Part shown: piece after piece, positions 9,801 through 19,754 of the stretch | Layout: each line of letters opens with the position of its first letter | Position numbering within the stretch: position 1 is the stretch's first letter | From: Undaria pinnatifida | Taxonomy: Eukaryota > Sar > Phaeophyceae > Laminariales > Alariaceae | NCBI GenBank assembly: GCA_012845835.1 | Contig: JABAKD010000006.1 | Span: 10,040,692 to 10,104,691, forward strand | DNA length: 64,000 bases | Direction: 5' to 3' | Notes under the pieces: generated by a model | Told to the model about the DNA's origin: nothing | Databases searched by the model: none | The model's input: only the letters and a program-made list of their open reading frames with translations | Position numbers and translations under genes: made by a program

Positions 9801-12800
9801 TCCTCTATTTATCAGCTTAAGACCTCTCCCAAAAGCCGAGGTGTAGAAAAAACAAACTGCTGCCGGATGGAAACCTTCCATGGCTTAGGTACACAACAAG
9901 AATCATGCTAAAAATAAATGGAAACTTTCCGACGATTTAGGGTCAAGGAGCCCCATAACTTCTCACGAAACAACATGATGATGAAAAAGTGCTACTACTG
10001 CTATTGTAGCACGCGTCTCTTTTTCTTTTTCTTCATCTCGATCGCAATGGAATTGTCATACCTAAAAATCGCCCAGTTAGCACTATTTTGTATACGTTTT
10101 CCTTGACGTACCGAGCCACTCGTGCGAGCCTTTTTTTCTCACACTTCTACCTTCCAGCTTCAGGACAACAAGCCGTGGTCACAGGTGTCGTCCCTTCTCC
10201 CTCCCCGGTTCTTGCCTTCTACATTTATCGCGCGTAGGGTTCAGCAATCTTCCACTGCTCGTCGTTTTTCATCGAGTGTTACTAACTCACGCTCTCGGGC
10301 TTCCCGCAGGTCAATTTGTGCACAAGAAAAAGTCCCAACAATATTATTCGAGTATGCACTCGGTGGGGCTCGAACTCATGAACCTGACCGATACCCAGGC
10401 TCGAGGATAACCTGATACGCCACCGGGGCGACCGGTTATATGTACGCTATGCTAACCTATGATGGCTCAAGCTCAGTAGTAAAGGTGGGGGTACCGCTGC
10501 AACCGAAGCTTTGGTGTATCCCACTATTAATAACTGCTGCTGGTGCTTAACTTTGTGCTTGCGACCGCCATTATTTAATTTGAAGAGCCACAGCCGGGGT
10601 ACGCTATGACATGGCTGTCTCAGAGCAGCAGCCGTGAGCGCGGCTGTTGCCCCGGTCGCTACTCGTTGAGGTTTTAAGACTTATCGAGCCTCTCTCGCCG
10701 GTGTTTTTGTCGGAAATGCCCTTGAAGCTACGACGGATTGCCTCGGGGGTGTTGGCCCAGTGAGATCATGCCTTCCAAGTTGGATGAAACATTCCAATAT
10801 ATATCAAACTCCCCTCCGGAGGGCGCCCGCATTTACCCGGGTATTGCACGTACCCGGAACTTCTGTAAGTTCTGTAGAACATTCATACCCGTACCCAGAA
10901 CTTTTGTGAGTTCTGTACACCTGTTCCACAAACCCCGGAACTTCTGGAAGTTACGTAACGCTTTCATACCCGTACCCGGATCTTTTGTGAGTTCTGTACA
11001 CCTGTTCCACAAACCCCGGAACTTCTGGAAGTTATGTAACGCTTTCATACCCGTACCCGGATCTTTTGTGAGTTATGTACACCTGTTCCACAAACCCCGG
11101 AACTCCTGAAAGTTATGTCACGCTTTCATACCCGTACCCGGATCTTTTGTGAGTTCTGTACACCTGTTCCACAAACCCCGGAACTTCTGAAAGTTATGTA
11201 ACGCTTTCATACCCGTACCCGGATCTTTTGTGAGTTCTGTACACCCGGTGTACGGCTACAGCACTCTTTGTACCCGCCCTGAACTCCTGTGAGTTCTGTA
11301 CGCCCGTGCGTCAATACCCTTTTTCTTTTCTTAGAGTTGTGTCACACTCCCATACCCGTACACGAGACTTCTGTCGGTTGTGTAAGATTCTCATAGCCTT
11401 ACCCGGAATCCACCAACTGTTAAGGTATAAGACCGGTATTAGCGTTTGGGTCAGGGGATGGATATGAGACTATACTGGTCTCATCGCAGGATCGAGTCCT
11501 GCCGACGACGCCATTTTTTAAGGTATTAGAGGGGTATTAGTCCGTTTAACCAATAGCTTACCCAAGCTAAGCCTTATAGCACAACCCTACGAAACATAAC
11601 GTATATTCTATTTGCTGGTCGTATCTGGTTTTCGCGCGTTGACACAACATTTGTTGTTGTTTCATCGTGTTGCCTTTGCCTAATATATCAGGGTACGACG
11701 GTGGCGATTGCTGCGAGTGCACCTGCGTCAGCACCGAGTCATACGAGTGCGGCGCCGGCCACCATGACGGGTATTCGTGCATCGACCCCAGTGCCGAATG
11801 CGTCGGCGTTGATGATGGCCCCACCAACCCGGAAGATGAAGACTATCCAGATTCGCCTATAACGCACGGGCAGTCGTATTCACACTCGATGAACAGTTTA
11901 GGATGCATTCCTGGATATATCTCAGATGGTTACTGTGACGAAGTCAACAACAACGACAACTGCGGTACGTCCCGTGTTTGCCATCTCGCGTTTTATTTAT
12001 TGCCGGTATACTCGTTCGTTGCTTCGCTGGTCTCCCAATGATGTGGCAATTTAGTCGGAGACATCTCGGAGAAACCACGCGTTGGGGAGCACGTGGTGGC
12101 ACCAAATAAGGTTTGGCTCCGCCCGCGCATTTAGCCTAACCTCAGAAGTCCAACAGGGGAAATGTAGTGTGGTTGAAGTAGATACCGGATAGTCTTCATT
12201 GGTTTGGTCGATGATGAGTAGCCTGTATCTGACACACAAGGCTCTGCATCGCAGGCGCTCATGCTCCGCGAGGGGTGACAAAGAGTGCAGCGGACAGGTG
12301 GGAGAAAATTTATGTGTTTGAAAGGAATGGAGTCGCAAACTTCACCGTAGTAGGAGGTCCAACGGTAGGTACGCTGACGGCAGTATACGAAAGAAGACGA
12401 ATTTGCTACCCGTGTTACACCCTTCAAGTTGCACTCATCAACGTGTTTGGGGACGTAACCTATGGTTGAATATTTTTGCGGTATTGTTTTTACAGAAAAA
12501 ATGCAATGCTGGACTGTATAACTACCGTAACCAAGACATATTATACGCAATACAAACGCGCCGTGCATTTGTACCTGTAATTCTCAGAGTTCCGGAGCCA
12601 ACCTGGCTCTGTTCGAGTTTCGGAGAAAACATCCAATCGAAGCAAAACAAAAATAGGCTTGAGTGTATCGCCAATCGACTGCAACTTTTTTACGTTCCCA
12701 CGTCGATTAAAACGTAGAGTTGCATAAGGTGTTTCGGCTGTGATTTGCAGCCATCCCATAAAACAGGGGTATTCACAAGTTTCATGTATTCTAGAGTATG

Positions 12801-15800
12801 CAAGCCTCCCCAATGATACCAACTACTTTCCAAACAACAAACACACACGCGAACCGTATGGGCATCGACATACAAACATCATTGCACACTGTTAAAATAG
12901 TCATAGCTTGTGGTTCTAGCTTAAGTTTGGTAACATCCAGGCTATGTAGGCAGATGTCGTGCAACAACTCTGTGTGTTCATCTCGTAGCATGATGCTTTT
13001 GATTTTGCGAAAGAGTGATTTCTTGTCGTTTGGCCCAATATGAAAAATTATCATTGGCGCACACTTGTTTAACTGAAAAATCTATTTTAAATAACTACGC
13101 TGTGGCGATGATAGTGTTCAAGCTAAGATCAGCTTGATTTCCATAGAGCTACATTTTGGTCTGTACTACTCAGCGTCTAAGCATGACCCATCAATGAACA
13201 CCAAAATCGCCTAGAATTGTAAAGGGAATTTGCAAGTAAGTGCATTGACACGATTATCGAATCGTAGTCATCAGGATATTTCACGATCGCATAGCGATGG
13301 ATGTATGCTAAGAAGAGATCGAAACGTCCTTCCGTTGACGACAAGATGGCCATGTATCATCGCCGTCCGGGCTCTCAAGATTGCCGTAACTTTCCCAGTC
13401 GCGAACATTATGGAGGTCTTGCTGACTCCCTCACACCGCGAAAATAGCTTTTTGTGATAGTGATTTTTTCGAAGGTAATATTCGCTTGCGTACTTTGGGA
13501 CATCACAAGAAAGACCAGTGGCGATCATCGTGTCATTTGTTTCCTGCAAGCGCAAAGCATTTCTACAATCTGCCTTCTGCTTACAGTGAGTAGACACGCA
13601 ACACACCAACAAACAATACAAGATTGCGTTTGAACAATACAAGAAAGGCGGACTTTGTACGAGTGTGAATACGTAATATCGTTCTGTGTACAAAGGATGT
13701 CAATTGATTGACACTCTGAAGGTCACAAGTTTGGAAGCCCAACACGTAGAAGGGTGTAGAATGCTGAACGTTGAAACGGAGATTTGACAAAACTCATAAG
13801 GTTCCTGGAATTCAAAGCCGAGATGTCAGGTTGCACACGTCCAGACACCAACTGCTGGTCGACCGGGACTACACCCAGTTGTTCAACCTTGACTAGGATA
13901 CTTGCAAACTAGAAAACCTACGCTTGACCCAAGACAATGGGGGAGCTGTTCAACACGTGACCGCGAGACGTCGGCGCACACGGCACGAGCCGAGGTTCCA
14001 TTTCCGCACATTCGGCGGGCGAGATCTACAGAGATGAGGCTTCCCGGTTTCGTTTGTTTTCCGTTAGCGTGTTTATGGAGGAACACTGATTGCTTAGATT
14101 TCATTTTGTAATAAAACCATGTGCTGTTCAGATGTACACCAGAAAAAAGTCGAGTGATTATCACCTGGCGCCGACGTGATCGGAACACAGTTGGGGTTGT
14201 CGTCGTCGTCGTCGTCCTCGTCGTTTTCGCGTTTCCGCTTGTGTGTCTCATTCTCCTACCCCAGTATACGTCTTTGTTCGGGTTGAAGAAATGGTCTAAC
14301 GGAGTGCATGCCGAACGTACGTTAGGTTTCGACGGCGGAGACTGCTGCGGATGCACCTCCGTTAGCAGCGAAGTATTGATCCGGGGAACAGACTCGACGT
14401 ATCACCGTATGTTTGCGTGCCTTGATCCGAGCGCTCCGTGCGCCGATGACGACGACTTCGACGCCGAGGACTACGAATCCACATTTTTGTATGACGACAA
14501 AGTTTGGGAGCATGGTTTGGACTTCCCGTGCCTTGATAAGAAAAAAGGAGATGGAAACTGTGACTCAGACAACAACAGCGACGAATGCGGTAAGTAAAAC
14601 GGTATCGATAAGGAGTGGTGGGTATCGATACGGGGTGATGGGTAGAACACCGTCATACAATGGAACGTACTCATTATGTTTGAGGCGTACCTCGCTTCTA
14701 TGTACGAACACGTTGCGTGAAACGTTATCTAGACATTTGAGACTTTCCCAATATCGCCACCACCTAAGACCGGCTTTTTGTCCTAAACGTGAGTTTGGCG
14801 AGATTACTCGCCATGACAAAACTAATTCCCGGTCATTTACCCGTTGGCGAGAGCAGGGCTAAACTTTTGTGCCCACACCCCAAAGTCAGAACCCATATGA
14901 TCAGGTCTTTCCTTTATCCGAACTCACGCATTACTCCACATGAACCTTGTTAGGCTTCGACGGTGGCGACTGCTGCGAGTGCGACTGTGTAAGCACCGAA
15001 GAATACACCTGCGGTGGCAACAGCGGCTACGATTGCGTCGACCAAAGCTCGTCGTGCAATGTTGGGTATGTCCTAGCCGAGACGAAGACCACCATTAGCG
15101 TGTCAGCCAACGCCTTCGACACACGTCCCGGCGGAGCCAGTGGTGATGATGGCTGTGGAGAAGACGGATGTTCACCGGAGCTCTCGATTGACGGCGTCAT
15201 CCACGACCTTGAATCTAGGTGGTCTTGCGAACGAGGTCTTGTCTCCGACGGACAACCGTGCCAGATCGAGTTCGTGTTCGGCGACCCCCAAGATATCATC
15301 GAAGTACAGGTGGCCTTCTGGAAGGGAGACGAACGCTCTCGCACGTTGGAGGTAAGCGCAAGAGATGTTTTTTTAGGATACTGAAGAATTACACAACGCA
15401 CGGCGAACACAAAATATGGTTCTTATCGACAAGTCGACTGTCTTACAAAACACATGTCGTGGGTTATTTTCCATCAACTGTGGGAAATACGACCTAATCC
15501 AAGCAGGGGACACGTACCTAGTATGCCTCGTACTGGATTTCACAAACGTCCAGTTACGAGTCTCTAGACTCTCGACGTGCTACGTACAGTTCTTGCAGTG
15601 CGATAGAGCGCGCCGCCAACCAGAACACTAGTGGCTACATTAGAACTTCGTTCGCGCTGCTGTCTAGAGCTTGTTCAGGAAATATTAGAGTCTTTTCAGG
15701 CCATAACTCCACCAAGTAGGTCCCGCAGCTTCCAGACTACCGACGTCGACGCAGCTGACGTGGTTCAAAAACGAAACCCCAATTTTGTTGCGGGCGATAT

Positions 15801-17393
15801 GCACGACAAGTTCGTACATGATAGGGGGCCATGTATTTTGACAACAAACGTGTGGGTTGAATTAAGTAGGACATGTAGAATGGCTCAATAGGGTGCATTT
15901 CGTTATTCAGAACTTTCCGCCAACACCGAAAAGCGGTCCTACCTCGGGCGCAGTTTATCTCTAGATCCCCTGTGTCTCAGAGGAGAGTTTCCCGATATCT
16001 TGATATTTGCCTATTCCTGGTAAACTGTATTCGTTGCGTGACACCTCTCGAATAACCCAGCAAAAATCAAAGTTGTCGGCCCTAACGCAGGATGCTGCAC
16101 ACGCTTATCTTCACGGCCAAAACCATCGGCATAGCCCATTTCGACATCGGGTACGAAGTGATTCGTGCGAGTGGCTTATCTTCGGTATTGAACATGGTGC
16201 TATAGTCCCTGCCGATGCCACGGTCAACAACCAGCTTCCTGTGTACGCCGAGCGCTCGCAGGGGCGCTGATGCGGTCAAATCGTGTTAGGCAGCAACGTT
16301 TTTCCATGATGGTGACGCGCTTTCAGGAAGCTAAACGGTCGTCGCTGCACAACAGGCGTCCCGGTCACAGGCTTTCATCACCGCACACTCCCATCCAACA
16401 GATCGTCCCCGCCTTTGCGTTGGCAGTCCTTCATTTCTGCAGTCCGATCACTCCTGTCCGATTAGTGTTCTACCTTATCTTTGAAGTACAACATGCACGA
16501 CTGTTTGTTACGATGGTGGTTGCCATCTCTGTCTGACAAACGTCAGTGGCCACGATGTAGTTTATGTCTCCCTATGCTTAAGGAAGAGTACAGTGCTGTT
16601 TGGGTACAAGCGACGGGCTGAATGGGAAATGACACAAGAACCACCGAACGAATCACCCCATAGGTAGAGAAGCATCATGAGTTTTCGAGCTCCCAACATG
16701 AGGACCTGAATGAATACCTACCCTGAAAAGTGACTCGGAAGGCGTCCGTTCGCGCAGCCCAACCCAACTTTTCAATGCGCTAGCTATTAAGAGTCCCAAG
16801 ATAATTGTACTCGTAAAAGCACCGGTAACTCCTTGCGCGATGTGCGATTAGCAATCCGGAAACGCCTTCCTCAGGACGTCCAACCGTTTGCGTGGGATGG
16901 CTGGAGCACTGGATGATACTTGAAAGGTCCCCGGGCGTCTGTGGGGGGTATGCGCAGGTGGCGCTGGGTTGACGCCTGCCATAGGTAACTGTGCTATCCA
17001 CGTCACACTAGTACCGATCTTTTTTCTAAGGCAACCTATTTAACACACCGCGATATTGCCGGTTTTCGAATGCACACTTTATTCAAACCCTTCTGCTTCC
17101 AAGCCAAGTTGATAATATTCCGCATTCGTCATTCTGTTTGCCGGGTCCAGGCAGCGATCAACGGCGAGGTCATCGGTGATTTTGATTCATACGCTGGATC
17201 CAGGTTCAACGCACTCGGTATCCAGGGGGTCGGTGTGCACACATTGACGCTCAAGCACGTTGGCGTCGCTGATTCAAGATGGATCAGCCTTGCCGAGGTA
17301 GGGTATGTCCACGTCGATCTGCTGCAAGGAGGAATTAGCGCAAAATTATCAAAGGAATTTGGAGGTTTCCATATATATCGAAGCTGCCATTAA
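3640..17393 (+). CDS. Split gene for an LNR (Notch-like repeat) and discoidin-like protein
   Basis: Whole-gene entry. Proposed exons: 3640-3839 (tentative), 4331-4485, 11692-11964, 14326-14589, 14954-15351, 17151-17393. The product would have an N-terminal signal anchor, three LNR modules (Cys-rich, Ca-binding in Notch) each split by a phase-1 intron right after the 'CG' of 'ECG/DCG', a Cys-containing 'C(I/L)DPSA.C' linker after each, and a C-terminal discoidin-like domain of about 125 residues. The last four exons join in frame at good GT-AG sites. This suggests a secreted or membrane-anchored extracellular protein; the ligand is unknown. The exon architecture is seen in the sequence, the family assignment comes from LNR knowledge, and exon 1 and the stop are inference. 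Intron 2 (7.2 kb) is filled with transposons. Confidence 0.65.
4331..4485 (+). CDS. Exon 2: first half of LNR 1
   Basis: Encodes '...TGSFPVGCVTEHIANGYCDLFNNIEDCG', the N-terminal half of an LNR (C..G.CD...N...CG). The exon ends at GGACTGCG|GTGGTAAG. The donor is either GTGGTA at 4483, which lines up exactly with the other LNR introns, or the stronger GTAAGC at 4486, which adds one in-frame Gly; both leave phase 1. An in-frame TAA at 4227 limits how far upstream the exon can reach. An ATG at 4287 is in the same frame and could be the start if exon 1 is wrong. Confidence 0.6.
5138..5367 (+). mobile_element. Family B MITE in intron 2
   Basis: TIRs GCACGCTACGATAGAG and CTCTATCGTATCACGCGTC, with family B internals ('gagcttaaggcctct', 'gacgagaatcatgcc', 'ttaaggagccccgtcat', 'tttcagacgaaaaatg'). 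It lies in the large intron between LNR exons 2 and 3. Confidence 0.75.
5368..6403. other. Intron 2 sequence, nothing recognised
   Basis: No repeat family or coding signal identified. The low-complexity stretch before 6404 ends in (AT)n, which borders the next element. Confidence 0.35.
6404..8431. mobile_element. Family C foldback element, full length
   Basis: The left arm begins near 6404 (TATTATAAAAAATGAAAATACACTCC, then the TIR words AGCTGTGAGATCGAAG and TCGTCGAAACTCATCTTTGC). The same sequence returns inverted at 8355-8431. The arms, roughly 6404-7500 and 7750-8431, are long imperfect inverted repeats around a unique spacer of about 240 bp. Each arm holds diverged sub-repeats ('gtg.g.ggaaactataaa...') separated by pure G-runs (C-runs in the right arm), many of 10 to over 20 bases. 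No transposase gene is visible, so it is non-autonomous. It sits in intron 2 of the LNR gene and is bordered by (TA)-rich DNA. Confidence 0.75.
8505..9290 (-). mobile_element. Family C fragments (diverged)
   Basis: 8505-8695 is a diverged inverted copy of the family C arm ('catcctgttgaccctgg', 'gtcgccgacctgtat', 'aatgaggacacac', 'cacagcagcttgcaaa'). 8935-9290 holds the inner C-rich part ('cctagcaccacgcgta', 'agagccatccatgccgctg') with long C-runs. About 240 bp between them (8696-8934) is unassigned. Confidence 0.55.
9635..10125 (+). mobile_element. Family A MITE, interrupted by B and cut by SINE
   Basis: The left end GACCCAGACTACGGTAGGGGG and the hallmark AGTCACTCGCGCGAGCAACC are present, followed by 'tattccttgccgtc'. 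A family B element then intervenes. The right-arm hallmark resumes at about 10108 ('gtaccgagccactcgtgcgag') and is cut off at 10125, where an inverted SINE begins. Confidence 0.65.
9759..10017 (+). mobile_element. Family B MITE nested in family A
   Basis: Left TIR GCGACGATAGAGGTGCACCA and right TIR CTATTGTAGCACGCGTC. Internals match the family ('cttaagacctctcccaaa', 'actgctgccggatgg', 'catggcttaggtacacaac', 'gtcaaggagcccca'). It splits the family A copy around it. Confidence 0.75.
10126..10429 (-). mobile_element. tRNA-derived SINE (minus strand)
   Basis: On the minus strand the element starts with a tRNA-like head: GCCCCGG, box A TGGCGTATCAGG (10411-10422) and box B GAGTTCGAGCC (10368-10378), about 33 nt apart. 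A non-tRNA body then runs to about 10126 ('gtgagttagtaacactcgatgaaaa', 'tgctgaaccctacgcg', 'gacacctgtgaccacggcttgt'). The same head and body recur at 53.7, 55.1 and 55.9 kb. Pol III-driven retroposition is the known mode for such elements. It truncates a family A MITE in intron 2. Confidence 0.75.
10411..10422 (-). promoter_or_regulatory. Pol III box A of SINE
   Basis: Minus-strand TGGCGTATCAGG fits the TRGCNNAGYNGG box A consensus with small departures and lies at the expected position near the 5' end of the tRNA-like head. Confidence 0.6.
10860..11275 (+). repeat. 81-bp tandem repeat (minisatellite), about 5 copies
   Basis: The unit contains 'cccgtacccggatcttttgtgag', 'gtacacctgttccacaaac' and 'cggaacttctgaaagtta'. 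The 'acccggatc' word recurs near 10975, 11056, 11137 and 11218, so the period is 81 bp. Since 81 is a multiple of 3, it leaves an open frame of 27-residue repeats (10738-11109), probably a by-product. It lies in intron 2, about 0.4 kb upstream of LNR exon 3. Confidence 0.8.
11441..11517 (+). tRNA. tRNA-like sequence (probable pseudo-tRNA or retroposed copy)
   Basis: It contains a perfect T-arm (GCAGG ATCGAGT CCTGC) that fits box B (GGATCGAGTCC). It also has a perfect anticodon-type stem (GAGAC/GTCTC, extendable to 7 bp) with a 7-nt loop TATACTG, an encoded CCA, and a following T6 run suited to Pol III termination. Against a working tRNA: loop position 33 is A instead of U, the D-arm does not pair, and the acceptor arms pair poorly. 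It is flanked by 23-bp direct repeats (11420-11442 and 11518-11540, 20 of 23 identical), as expected for retroposition or a local duplication. It lies in intron 2 of the LNR gene. Confidence 0.35.
11692..11964 (+). CDS. Exon 3: end of LNR 1, linker, start of LNR 2
   Basis: The acceptor ATATCAG|GG and donor CTGCG|GTACGT bound 273 bp, a symmetric phase 1-1 exon. It encodes '(G)YDGGDCCECTCVST', which completes LNR 1. A linker with 'CGAGHHDGYSCIDPSAEC' and an acidic stretch (EDEDYPDSP) follow, then 'GCIPGYISDGYCDEVNNNDNCG', which opens LNR 2. The Asp/Asn spacing matches the Ca-binding LNR fold known from Notch. This is the best-preserved exon of the gene. Confidence 0.85.
11965..14325 (+). other. 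Intron 3 of the LNR gene, nothing else recognised
   Basis: A 2.36 kb intron with a GTACGT donor and a TTAG acceptor. No transposon copies of the window's families were recognised. A short GTC triplet run lies at 14196-14225. Confidence 0.5.
14326..14589 (+). CDS. Exon 4: end of LNR 2, linker, start of LNR 3
   Basis: The acceptor ACGTTAG|GT and donor ATGCG|GTAAGT bound 264 bp, again a symmetric phase 1-1 exon. It encodes '(G)FDGGDCCGCTSVSS', then a linker with 'FACLDPSAPC' and an acidic run (DDDDFDAEDYE), then 'PCLDKKKGDGNCDSDNNSDECG'. The second Cys of the usual 'CECTC' is Ser here (CGCTS), so LNR 2 may lack one disulphide half. An open frame continues upstream of the acceptor through the GTC run, but the splice site and phase favour the start given. 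Confidence 0.82.
14590..14953 (+). other. Intron 4 of the LNR gene
   Basis: A 364 bp intron with a strong GTAAGT donor and a CTTGTTAG acceptor. Phase 1, like introns 2 and 3. Confidence 0.75.
14954..15351 (+). CDS. Exon 5: end of LNR 3 and first half of discoidin-like domain
   Basis: The acceptor TTGTTAG|GC and donor TTGGAG|GTAAGC bound 398 bp; it enters in phase 1 and leaves in phase 0. It encodes '(G)FDGGDCCECDCVST', a linker 'CGGNSGYDCVDQSSSC', then the start of a beta-rich domain: 'TRPGGASGDDGCGEDGC', 'DGVIHDLESRWSC', 'CQIEFVFGDPQDI', 'VQVAFWKGDERSRTLE'. The 'D.....SRWS' opening followed by 'I.F.F..P..I..V..AFWKGD...' is typical of discoidin/F5/8 type C-like sugar-binding modules. The exact family needs a profile search. 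Confidence 0.82.
15352..17150 (+). other. Intron 5 of the LNR gene
   Basis: A 1.8 kb phase-0 intron (GTAAGC donor, GGTCCAG acceptor). It carries a possible family E fragment near 16680-16960 and nothing else recognised. Confidence 0.6.
16680..16960. repeat. Possible family E dispersed repeat
   Basis: Shares 'ggcgtccgttcgcgcagccc' style words and 'tgtactcgtaaaa' with the repeats at 27430-28000. Boundaries are unclear. Confidence 0.3.
17151..17393 (+). CDS. Exon 6: second half of discoidin-like domain, probable C terminus
   Basis: The acceptor GTCCAG|GCAGCG is in phase 0 with exon 5. It encodes 'AAINGEVIGDFDSYAG', 'FNALGIQGVGVHTLTLKHVG' and 'SRWISLAEV', which completes the beta-sandwich begun in exon 5 (the closing 'W.S..EV' strand is typical). 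The frame runs on to a TAA at 17391-17393. An alternative donor right after GAG (GTAGGG) or at GTATGT would allow further exons, but no continuation was found downstream. Confidence 0.7.
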   Translation, partial: AAINGEVIGDFDSYAGSRFNALGIQGVGVHTLTLKHVGVADSRWISLAEVGYVHVDLLQGGISAKLSKEFGGFHIYRSCH

Positions 17394-17637
17394 AGTGGTA
17401 GAAGGTGGCATGAAGGTCGGTTGTGAGAGCTCCTGTCGAAGCGGTGAAGGATTTTGCGAAAGCGCGGTGGAAGCTTCCATGACAGCAGTTGAAGCACTTC
17501 TTCCGTAGAGGCTTCCACGAACCTTCGCGATGGAGAACATCAATGTGTCAGACCGTAGACGTAAGGCCAACCACCACCACGTGTAGCGCATGCATACTCT
17601 ATCGCGACTTACTTGCTTTGAGAGTGCGTAAATGGCA

Positions 17638-17900
17638 CAGGCTACGGTCGAGGTGGTCGTTTTTTGGAGTCTTGTTTTGCCATCTCGCTCGGGGTCACTC
17701 GCTCGACTGACCCCACCTACTACTGGTCGACCTTGAGCTATCGTGCTGTCCTAATTTTATTTTTTTAATCCACAATGGCATGGTAGGCTGCAACGCGCCC
17801 GAACACACCGCCCAATGTATTTCTCCGTGAAGTACCGGGTCACGTGTGTGCCAGTGGCTCAAGCCCAGCATTAAACAAGGGAGTACCCCCTTACGCACAA
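17638..17900 (+). mobile_element. Family A MITE just past the LNR gene
   Basis: The left end CAGGCTACGGTCGAGG is eroded. The hallmark GGGTCACTCGCTCGACTGACC, the right arm 'gaagtaccgggtcacgtgtgtgccagtggctca' and the right end GTACCCCCTTACG are present. It starts about 250 bp after the proposed stop codon. Confidence 0.65.
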
Positions 17901-19740
17901 CGTACAAATCATGGCCTAGGTCACTTCGATTTTACATATGTCGTTTTTACATGTTGTGCAGTAAATTGCTGTAGCCCGTGGAACGTGTGCTGGATCATTG
18001 GGATTTTGCGCCCCTCACACAGCAAACATCATCAGGCCACATCGTCCATATTGGATATATATAGCTTGGACTACATATTTTGTCATACGTATGGGTAGGT
18101 ATCTGCCCGACGTGATACGTTAGACAGTGTGTGCGTCATGGTTTAAACGCGGAATCGGGGGTGTATTATGTGTATTACACCAGGGCCGTGCATGTGGAGG
18201 ATGTTGCTTTAACTTTTGGAACACCCAACCGCAACACATCTCATTCCGGAGTGATACCATAACACCAGCAACGACCGTGATTTTAAACCTACTGCAGTAG
18301 CTAATACGCCCTAAGAGATCGTTACCTTGTTGACTTTGTTATCAGTTCGAGCTACATTTCACGCGAAGATGTATAACTGTGTGCCACGATGTGCTGCGAT
18401 GTTCGCGCTTCCATCCATGCATCCCGTTAAAATTGGTCTTTTTAACCCCTAACATCTACCAACAGGGAGCTCGCCTCTGCCGAGATACTTGCTGTACTCA
18501 AGGCTTGCTATATGTACGCGCTGTGCCATTTTCTCATGTTGTCGATTCGCAGGTTCGCTTTCTGGTGGAGCCTTGAACTGTCAACATTATCATACCGGAG
18601 CCCGTCGCAGTCTGGTCGGCTGCCGGCATGATTTTTGCGGGTGTCTGTGTTACTAGCTGGCGTAAACTTTTGTCTAGAGTCCGGGTGGATCATGCCTTTG
18701 TGTAGTACGTTGTAATATCGAATCCGGGGGGGAACACACAACGGGTTTTGCTGGTTGTTGCGTTGTTGTCGCCACACTATAGTCTATGTGAGTAGTGGTC
18801 TTTGGGACTACGACAGCTCTTGACAGGGCTGGTTGCCCTTTCTATCTAGAGTTTGATGTTGGCCACAGCGTCTGTTTTGTCATGAGGTTGAACACAGGGT
18901 GCCGTGTGCCATGTGGTTTTCGAGTTGCTGGGCTCGGGGGGACTCAGCAACATATATTATCGTGAGAGAATCGTGGTTGAGCTGGGGGAGCTGAGCCTAG
19001 CACCGAGTGTATTTTTCGCAGTGGAATTCGTTGGCACTGTGAGCAGATGCTTGCTATAGCAGCATTCATCCCTGGGTGGCGTGTAGGATTATGTTTAAAT
19101 TCCACTTCAATGCATCATTCGAGTAAGATGGGACGCGTACTACGGTATGGGCAGTACGTTTACTATTGGAACCGTTTCTGACTAGCGGGCTTAATATGTC
19201 AATGCCTCCAGCATGCCGATTGCGTTTTAGAGTCAATTTGGACGTATACCTAAAGCCCTGGGATCGTTCGTTTAGTTGAACCTGTCTTCCATTTCACCGA
19301 CGTTGTATAGGGAATGTAGACAACTCTTCGCTGCAAGAGCCTCAGAGAAAAAAGGCTGAGCATTACTGTAGCACGAGTTGCGGTTGGCGCACTGGGGGGC
19401 GCTGCCAAGGTCTGAAGAGGGCATTCACGACGACAGCAATATTTTCTTCAAGACGCTGAACAAACTTGATCTTTGAATGCCTACATCAAAGAGGATCCGC
19501 CCGCTTTCAAGACGTTGACGATAGCTCGCTTTTGTTGGTGCCGATATCGTGAGAAGTTCATGCCGTTTCGTGTTGCGCTAACCGAGCAAGTCATCTTGAT
19601 GTGCTCGATGATGTTCCAAGTCCCGCAAACAACCACTGCAACGATATCCCACCATCCCACTAACAAGCAGGTGATACAGATTGAACGAACATTGCATACA
19701 TGCTACCTTAGACGTGGATCGGAAGGTATTAACCAAGGAC
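17901..19740. other. Intergenic, nothing recognised
   Basis: No coding frame, RNA or repeat family recognised over 1.8 kb. Confidence 0.4.
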
Positions 19741-19754
19741 TATCATGGGCGTCA

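Noticed and set aside
10860-11275. Possible CRISPR-like array of regular repeats
   Set aside because: The 81-bp units are contiguous tandem copies with no variable spacers, in eukaryotic DNA within an intron.
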